From positions 2,108,001 through 2,172,000 of the forward strand of contig NZ_CP118953.1 of assembly GCF_029024625.1 (NCBI RefSeq): a DNA stretch of 64,000 nt, in the 5' to 3' direction. The notes beneath the pieces are model-generated. The model saw only the letters and a list, made by a program, of their open reading frames with translations, had not been told where the DNA came from and did no database searches. Shown one piece after another: positions 58,307 to 64,000 of the stretch (its first letter is position 1; every line of letters begins with the position of its first letter). Origin of the DNA: Staphylococcus chromogenes (lineage in GTDB: Bacteria; Bacillota; Bacilli; Staphylococcales; Staphylococcaceae). The translations under genes were made by a program, and so were the position numbers.

Positions 58307-59764
58307 TTAAACAAAAGTTTTAGCACTTAAGTGTGAATGTACGGAAGCTGCGACTTCACGCCCTTCTTTGATGGCCCAGACTACGAGACTTTGACCTCTA
58401 CGTGCATCCCCAGCTGCGAAATATTTAGGCTGATTTGTTTTGTAATCTGACGTATCTGCCATAATTTTTTGACGGTTCACTTTTAAATTTAATGCTTGTG
58501 TTAGTTGAGACGTTACACCTTCAAAGCCAATCGCAAGCAATACCAAATCTGCAGGAATTAAAATCTCTCGATCATCTCCTACAAGTGAACCGTCCGCTTG
58601 ATCGCGTTGGACTTGTGCATAAATGCCACGTACTTGAAACATCTCATCTACATCGAACCGCATCGTTTGAATTCCGTATGCTCTGGGTTCTACACCAAAG
58701 ACGGCTTCATATTCTTGGTGGGCATAATCCTTTTTCAAAATCGGTTCAGGAAATGGCCAATGCTCATTCATCTCAAAACTTTCTGGTTTTTTTGCTTTAC
58801 GGTTAAATTGTACAACGGATTTACATCCATCACGCAGTGCTGTTGCCACACAATCTGCTCCTGTGTCTCCGTCGCCAATCACGACTACATTTTTTCCTTT
58901 GGCAGAAATCGTTTGTTTTGTAGTTTCGCCCATCAAAAGTTGTGTTTGTTCTGTTAAATAATCCATCGCAAAATGAATCCCTTGACCCATTCGTCCTTCT
59001 AGCGGAAGATCCCGAGGTTTTTCAGCACCTGTGCAGACGACGATGGCATCATATGTGTCATCGAGTTCTGCTTTAGTCATTTCTTTACCGATTTCAACAT
59101 TACAGTGAAAACGCACGCCCGCTTCTTCCATTAATTTCACGCGACGTAAAACGGTCTTTTTATCTAATTTCATGTTCGGGATGCCATAAGTTAATAATCC
59201 TCCGGGTTGCGCTTGTTTTTCAAATACATCTACCGTATAACCAAGGACATTCAGTTCTTCTGCTGCAGCGAGCCCGGCTGGACCACTCCCAATAACAGCG
59301 ACTTTTTGGTTGAAACGCACTTTTGGTCGCCGTGGCTTTACCCACCCCTTGTCAAAGGCTTCATCAATAATCGTACGTTCAATGCCTTTAATCGCCACTG
59401 ATTCGCGATTAATTTTCATTACACAAGACGCTTCACAAGGGGCAGGACAGACATACCCCGTGAAGTCTGGAAAGTTATTCGTCTCTGAAAGCCGTTCATA
59501 AGCAGTTTTAAAATCCCCACGATAGACCAAATCATTCCATTCCGGGATATAGTTGCCTAAGGGACACCCTAAAGTTTCACGTTCGATTTGGACCCCTGTT
59601 TGACAAAACGGCGTCCCACAATCCATACAGCGTGCGCCTTGTTGCGCTGCGTCTTCATTAGTAAATCGAGATTGGTAGGGGTCAAAATTTGAAATGCGGT
59701 CTTTCAAAGGTAACTCATCAAGTTTTTGTTTTGAATATTTCATAAACCCTTTAAATTCACCCAT
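58307..59764 (-). CDS. gltD: Glutamate synthase (NADPH), small subunit
   Basis: Transfers electrons from NADPH through FAD and iron-sulfur clusters to the large subunit for glutamate synthesis. The 485-residue protein has the N-terminal Fe-S cysteines (MDCGTPFCQTG, CPLGN, and CPAPCEASC), a first dinucleotide fold VIGSGPAGLAAAEEL and a second VIGDGDTGADC, then AAGDARRGQSLVVWAI. The ATG at 59764 lies after AGGAGGG; a 39-codon extension is not supported. It follows gltB by 13 bases. Confidence 0.96.
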   Translation of the reverse strand: MGEFKGFMKYSKQKLDELPLKDRISNFDPYQSRFTNEDAAQQGARCMDCGTPFCQTGVQIERETLGCPLGNYIPEWNDLVYRGDFKTAYERLSETNNFPDFTGYVCPAPCEASCVMKINRESVAIKGIERTIIDEAFDKGWVKPRRPKVRFNQKVAVIGSGPAGLAAAEELNVLGYTVDVFEKQAQPGGLLTYGIPNMKLDKKTVLRRVKLMEEAGVRFHCNVEIGKEMTKAELDDTYDAIVVCTGAEKPRDLPLEGRMGQGIHFAMDYLTEQTQLLMGETTKQTISAKGKNVVVIGDGDTGADCVATALRDGCKSVVQFNRKAKKPESFEMNEHWPFPEPILKKDYAHQEYEAVFGVEPRAYGIQTMRFDVDEMFQVRGIYAQVQRDQADGSLVGDDREILIPADLVLLAIGFEGVTSQLTQALNLKVNRQKIMADTSDYKTNQPKYFAAGDARRGQSLVVWAIKEGREVAASVHSHLSAKTFV

Positions 59765-59777
59765 GCTATGCCCTCCT

Positions 59778-62700
59778 TTAATACACCGAAATCGTTGACG
59801 CGTGTTCTCCTGAATGCGCGACGTCCGTCTGATCATTAAATGCTGCCAACCATGCCTCTTGGCGCTCATATTCTTGCTCAAAATGATAAATTTTTTGCAT
59901 CATATGCTTGTAATCTTTCGGAATCACTTTAATACATTGTGCTAACTGTGCGTCAAAATCATCTAAAATACGACGTGCTTTTTGACTTTGTGTCTGTTTA
60001 ACATGTTTTAATAACATCTGCTTTAACATGTCTTGTTCCTTCAAATCTGTCACAGTATCAAAATCTAACGTTTCTAATGCATGTATTTCTTTGAACGCGG
60101 CCACATCTGTTGGGAAAATATAACTCACACCACCACTCATGCCTTGTCCGAAGTTTTTACCGACGTCGCCTAAAATCACGACGCGCCCTCCTGTCATGTA
60201 CTCTAAGCCGTGGTCACCAACGCCTTCTACGACCACATGTGCACCACTATTTCGGATGCAAAAACGTTCACCTGCACGGCCATTAATATAGGCTGTTCCG
60301 CTTGTAGCTCCGTAAAAACATACATTGCCTACAATAATCTCATCTTCTCGCTCAACATTTGGGGCATTGACGATGATTTTACCTCCTGACAAGCCTTTAC
60401 CGACGTAATCGTTGGCATCTCCTGTATGATGTATCATCAGACCTCGAGGCATCCAAGCGCCTAAGCTTTGACCCGCATGCCCAGTGGTATAAGCTTTAAT
60501 AGTGTCAGCAGTCAAACCTGCTAAGCCATAATGTTGGGTAATTTCACTACCTGTAATCACGCCGACATTTCGTTGTTCGTTGCCGATTTTAAATGTGCCT
60601 GAAAATGATGTCCCGTTCGCTATCGCCTGTTGCGTTGCTGGTAAGAGTTCCGTTAAGTCAAACCCATGTTCCAGTCCGTGTTGTTGCGCGATCTGTTTTG
60701 TTCGGTCACCTTCATTTTGGTGCAACAAGGCTTGAAGGTTTAACTCACGCGCTTTCGGATGTTTGTGTGCTTTATGTGAGGGGCGTAGTAAATCTGTACG
60801 ACCGACAAGTTCATCAACTGAACGCAGTCCGAGTTCTGCTAAAATCTCACGTAACTCCTCTGCAACAAAGTGCATATAATTCACCACATGGTCAGCTTTA
60901 CCAGTGAACAAGGCACGTAAATCACCATTTTGCGTTGCAATGCCAACGGGGCACGTGTCCTTATGACATACTCGCATCATGATACAACCTAAAACGACAA
61001 GTGGCGCTGTGGCAAAGCCAAACTCTTCAGCTCCGAGGATGGCGGCATAGGCCACATCACGGCCTGTCAGCAACTTACCGTCTGTCTCTAGACGCACACG
61101 TGAACGTAAACCATTTAACATTAACGTTTGATGCGTTTCTGCGAGTCCTAACTCCCATGGCAAACCTGCATGTTGAATACTCGTTTTAGGTGAAGCTCCA
61201 GTACCTCCGTCATAACCTGAAATCACAATTTTGTCTGCAAAGGCTTTGGCCACACCTGCTGCAATCGTGCCAACACCTGATTTAGAAACTAACTTCACTG
61301 TAATATCGGCCTGACGATTCACATTTTTCAAATCGTGAATTAACTGTGCTAAATCTTCAATCGAATAGATGTCGTGATGCGGTGGAGGTGAAATTAATCC
61401 AATGCCTGGAGTGGAACCTCTGACTTCTGCAATCCAAGGATATACTTTTGTACCAGGCAATTGACCGCCTTCCCCTGGTTTAGCCCCTTGTGCAACTTTG
61501 ATTTGAATTTCTTTAGCATGTTGCAAATAGTGGCTCGTCACCCCAAAACGTCCCGAAGCAACTTGTTTGATGGCACTCTTATAGTCCGCGCCGTTGTCTT
61601 GAACTTCATAGCGCTCAAGTGCTTCTCCGCCTTCACCACTATTGCTTTTACCCCCTAAACGGTTCATGGCTTCTGCGAGTGTTTGATGTGCTTCTTGTGA
61701 AATAGAGCCGTAACTCATCGCCCCAGTTTTAAAACGTGTCACAATTTTTTCCACGGGTTCAACTTCATTTAAAGGAATCGCTACTTGTGCTTTGAAGTCA
61801 AATAAATCACGTAAATGACTTGTGGTATGTGTATTTGCGACCTCTGAAAAACGTTTAAACTGAGCATAGTCATTATCTCGACACGCATGTTGCAACAATT
61901 GAATCGTCATCGGATTAAACGTATGGTATTGTCCTTGTTGACGCCACTGGAACGTACTTCCCGGAGCAAGATAAGGACTATCCACCGTTTGACGCCGTTT
62001 GTTTTCGGCATCTATCGTTTCAATAGAAATTCCCGATAATTTTGAAGGTGTGCCTGGGAAATAAGATTGAATCACTTCATCTCCAAGACCGACCGCTTCA
62101 AATATTTGCGCGCCATGATAGCTTTGCACCGTTGAAATTCCCATTTTAGCCATCACTTTAATGAGCCCTTCAGAAAAAATTGTATTAAGTTTTTCAACGT
62201 TAGCCGTGACATCCCCTTGTAAGCGCCCAGCTGTCGTTAAATCAGCGATAGTTTTTTGTGCAAGATAAGGCACTGTTGCATTCGCCCCATAGCCAATGAG
62301 ACAAGCCAAGTGATGGACTTCACGCATCTCTCCGGACATCGCCACAAGACTCGTTTGCATCCGTAATTGCTTACGAATCAACAATTGATGAATATGACTG
62401 ACTGCAAGCAACATAGGCATCGCATATTGTGTTTCATCTCGCACGGATTGATCTTCTAAAACGATGACTTCTACCCCTTGTTGAACGGCTTCTGTGACCG
62501 CTTCCCCTAATTTGTTTAGCGCCTCTTTTAAGTTATGGGTATAACCTGTTGAAAAATAAGCTGTTTTTAATGCATGTGTCGCAATATGTTCCAGTTGTTG
62601 TGCCGTAAGTACTGGGTGCTTGAGTTGGATGCGTTGTAACGCGTCAGGACCCGGCTTCAGTAAATTACCTTCTCCGCCTAAATAAGTCATTTCACTGGTC

Positions 62701-64000
62701 ACGATTTTTTCACGATACGCATCAATTGGCGGATTCGTCACTTGTGCGAATAATTGTTTGAAATAATTGAACAAAGACTCAGGTTGTTCATTTAAAACTG
62801 CAAGTGGCGCATCATACCCCATCGCACCAATCGGGTCTTTACCCCCTGTCATCAGCTCCGTTAAATATTTATCGATTTCTTCTTTCGTATAACCGAACCG
62901 TTGTTGTTGGCGGAATACCTCATCTTTAGACATCTCTAAGTCTGTGTATTGAACCGATGCTAAGTCTAATGAAGGGCGTTGTTCTGTCAACCACGCTTGA
63001 TAAGGATGCTGACACGCGATTTGTTGCTTTAAGGCTTCATTGCCAATGACTTTATTTTGATTGAAATCGACAAGCAATAATTTTCCTGGATTAAGTTGCC
63101 CCTTATAAACCACATCAGTTTCATCGACGTCTACCACACCTACTTCAGATGAGAAGATAATTTCATTGTTTGTCGTAATCGTGTAGCGCCCTGGACGTAA
63201 ACCGTTCCGATCTGTTAATGCCCCTAATTTATCACCATCACAGAATGAAATCATCGTCGGGCCATCCCAAGGTTCCATTAAATAACTATAAAACTCATAA
63301 AAGGCACGGACATTGGGGTCATTGCTTTCGTTATATAGCCATGGCTCAGGAATCAATAACATCGCCGCTTGTTCAGGCGGCATCGCTAAGCTTAAAAATT
63401 CCAGGGCATTGTCTACAATTGCCGAATCACTTCCCGTTTCATCGAGAATATGTTGCACTTTACGAGCTTCGTCCCCAAATACCGTTTTAATCAAGCGTTG
63501 TTGACGTGCGCGCATCCAATTCACATTCCCTTGAATCGTATTAATTTCCCCATTATGCATTAATAAACGATTCGGGTGCGCCCGTTTCCAACTTGGAAAG
63601 GTATTCGTACTAAAACGAGAGTGTACAGAGCCAAATTTAGAAACATAATCTTCATGTTGTAAGTCTTGGTACAATTTTTTGATTTGGTCTGAACGTAACC
63701 ACCCTTTATAGACGATTGTTCGTCTTGATAAGCTCGTGAAATAAAGATCCCATCCTTCTTTAGCACTTAGCTGTTCAATTTGTTTTCGCGCGAGATACAA
63801 TGCACGATCAAAATTGTTCGCACTCACGTTTCCCACAAACATTTGTTGGATGATAGGCATCGTCTGTGCCACGTGTTCAGCTAAACAAGACGTATCGACC
63901 GGCACTTGACGAAAACCAAGCAATTGTAATCCTTCCGACTTGAAAATGTCTGCCACTTGTTGACTGAGAGTTGCATCAGAAAGGTCTTGATTCACAAAGT
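59778..64000 (-). CDS. gltB: Glutamate synthase, large subunit (5' end outside window)
   Basis: Makes two glutamates from glutamine and 2-oxoglutarate. About 1407 codons are visible; the full protein in staphylococci has about 1500, so roughly 95 N-terminal residues, including the catalytic N-terminal cysteine, lie beyond the edge. Visible are the class II amidotransferase part (HSRFSTNTFPSWKRAHPNR, MLMHNGEINT-like segment), the FMN-barrel (KSGVGTIAAGVAKAFADK, GYDGGTGASP), the 3Fe-4S cysteines (CIMMRVCHKDTCPVG) and the C-terminal GxGxG repeats. A GTG at 63995 is an internal codon, not the start. Confidence 0.95.
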   Translation of the reverse strand, partial: FVNQDLSDATLSQQVADIFKSEGLQLLGFRQVPVDTSCLAEHVAQTMPIIQQMFVGNVSANNFDRALYLARKQIEQLSAKEGWDLYFTSLSRRTIVYKGWLRSDQIKKLYQDLQHEDYVSKFGSVHSRFSTNTFPSWKRAHPNRLLMHNGEINTIQGNVNWMRARQQRLIKTVFGDEARKVQHILDETGSDSAIVDNALEFLSLAMPPEQAAMLLIPEPWLYNESNDPNVRAFYEFYSYLMEPWDGPTMISFCDGDKLGALTDRNGLRPGRYTITTNNEIIFSSEVGVVDVDETDVVYKGQLNPGKLLLVDFNQNKVIGNEALKQQIACQHPYQAWLTEQRPSLDLASVQYTDLEMSKDEVFRQQQRFGYTKEEIDKYLTELMTGGKDPIGAMGYDAPLAVLNEQPESLFNYFKQLFAQVTNPPIDAYREKIVTSEMTYLGGEGNLLKPGPDALQRIQLKHPVLTAQQLEHIATHALKTAYFSTGYTHNLKEALNKLGEAVTEAVQQGVEVIVLEDQSVRDETQYAMPMLLAVSHIHQLLIRKQLRMQTSLVAMSGEMREVHHLACLIGYGANATVPYLAQKTIADLTTAGRLQGDVTANVEKLNTIFSEGLIKVMAKMGISTVQSYHGAQIFEAVGLGDEVIQSYFPGTPSKLSGISIETIDAENKRRQTVDSPYLAPGSTFQWRQQGQYHTFNPMTIQLLQHACRDNDYAQFKRFSEVANTHTTSHLRDLFDFKAQVAIPLNEVEPVEKIVTRFKTGAMSYGSISQEAHQTLAEAMNRLGGKSNSGEGGEALERYEVQDNGADYKSAIKQVASGRFGVTSHYLQHAKEIQIKVAQGAKPGEGGQLPGTKVYPWIAEVRGSTPGIGLISPPPHHDIYSIEDLAQLIHDLKNVNRQADITVKLVSKSGVGTIAAGVAKAFADKIVISGYDGGTGASPKTSIQHAGLPWELGLAETHQTLMLNGLRSRVRLETDGKLLTGRDVAYAAILGAEEFGFATAPLVVLGCIMMRVCHKDTCPVGIATQNGDLRALFTGKADHVVNYMHFVAEELREILAELGLRSVDELVGRTDLLRPSHKAHKHPKARELNLQALLHQNEGDRTKQIAQQHGLEHGFDLTELLPATQQAIANGTSFSGTFKIGNEQRNVGVITGSEITQHYGLAGLTADTIKAYTTGHAGQSLGAWMPRGLMIHHTGDANDYVGKGLSGGKIIVNAPNVEREDEIIVGNVCFYGATSGTAYINGRAGERFCIRNSGAHVVVEGVGDHGLEYMTGGRVVILGDVGKNFGQGMSGGVSYIFPTDVAAFKEIHALETLDFDTVTDLKEQDMLKQMLLKHVKQTQSQKARRILDDFDAQLAQCIKVIPKDYKHMMQKIYHFEQEYERQEAWLAAFNDQTDVAHSGEHASTISVY

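Overview
This is chromosomal backbone DNA from a low-GC Gram-positive bacterium of the genus Staphylococcus. The rRNA sequences, the gene order treP-treC-treR / ffs / dnaX-ybaB-recR / rrn / tmk-darA-holB / metG-tatD-rnmV-ksgA-veg-ispE-purR-ridA-spoVG-glmU-prs-rplY-pth-mfd / tilS-hpt-ftsH-hslO-cysK-folPBK / lysS / rrn, and protein sequences close to but distinct from S. aureus all point there. The species cannot be fixed by eye; a coagulase-variable animal-associated group (intermedius or hyicus-schleiferi) is a guess. Almost everything is on the minus strand, so the biological reading direction is from 64000 down to 1.

Layout in transcription order. 64000-57600: gltB (5' end outside the window), gltD, tRNA-Ser and a 55-residue two-helix membrane protein. 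57638-53730: the trehalose operon treP-treC-treR, behind a promoter carrying a large TreR-type palindrome and a one-mismatch CcpA cre site. 53640-49870: SRP RNA, a GNAT acetyltransferase, and dnaX-ybaB-recR. 49660-44300: a complete 16S-23S-5S operon with its own promoter and terminator. 44117-43926: the only plus-strand gene, a 63-residue protein of unknown function. 43783-16178: a long housekeeping block: a lysine/ornithine/arginine decarboxylase-like gene with tmk, darA, holB-ricT-yabA and rRNA methylation genes, metG, tatD-rnmV-ksgA, veg, ispE-purR-ridA-spoVG, glmU-prs, rplY, pth-mfd-flippase-mazG-rqcP-divIC, yabR and tilS-hpt. 16032-7229: ftsH, hslO, cysK, folP-folB-folK, dusB and lysS. 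7012-740: a second ribosomal operon of the form 5S, eight tRNAs, 16S, 23S, 5S with tandem promoters. 716-1: promoter, leader and first ~540 bases of a third 16S gene arranged in tandem.

The genes supply translation, RNA modification and ribosome rescue, folate and cysteine synthesis, nucleotide supply, cell-wall precursor synthesis, division, DNA repair and replication, c-di-AMP sensing, and trehalose and ammonia assimilation. I saw no prophage, insertion sequence, CRISPR array, defence island or other mobile element, and no clearly novel system. The points most worth checking are: six single-base length differences in the first 23S copy at conserved sites (probably assembly or sequencing errors in a repeat); two mutually exclusive hairpins in the rplY leader; a terminator ending only 22 bases before tatD; the trehalose promoter architecture; and two small uncharacterised proteins. 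Base-pairing, promoters and start sites were read by eye. Comparisons with S. aureus or Bacillus are from memory, not from a search.
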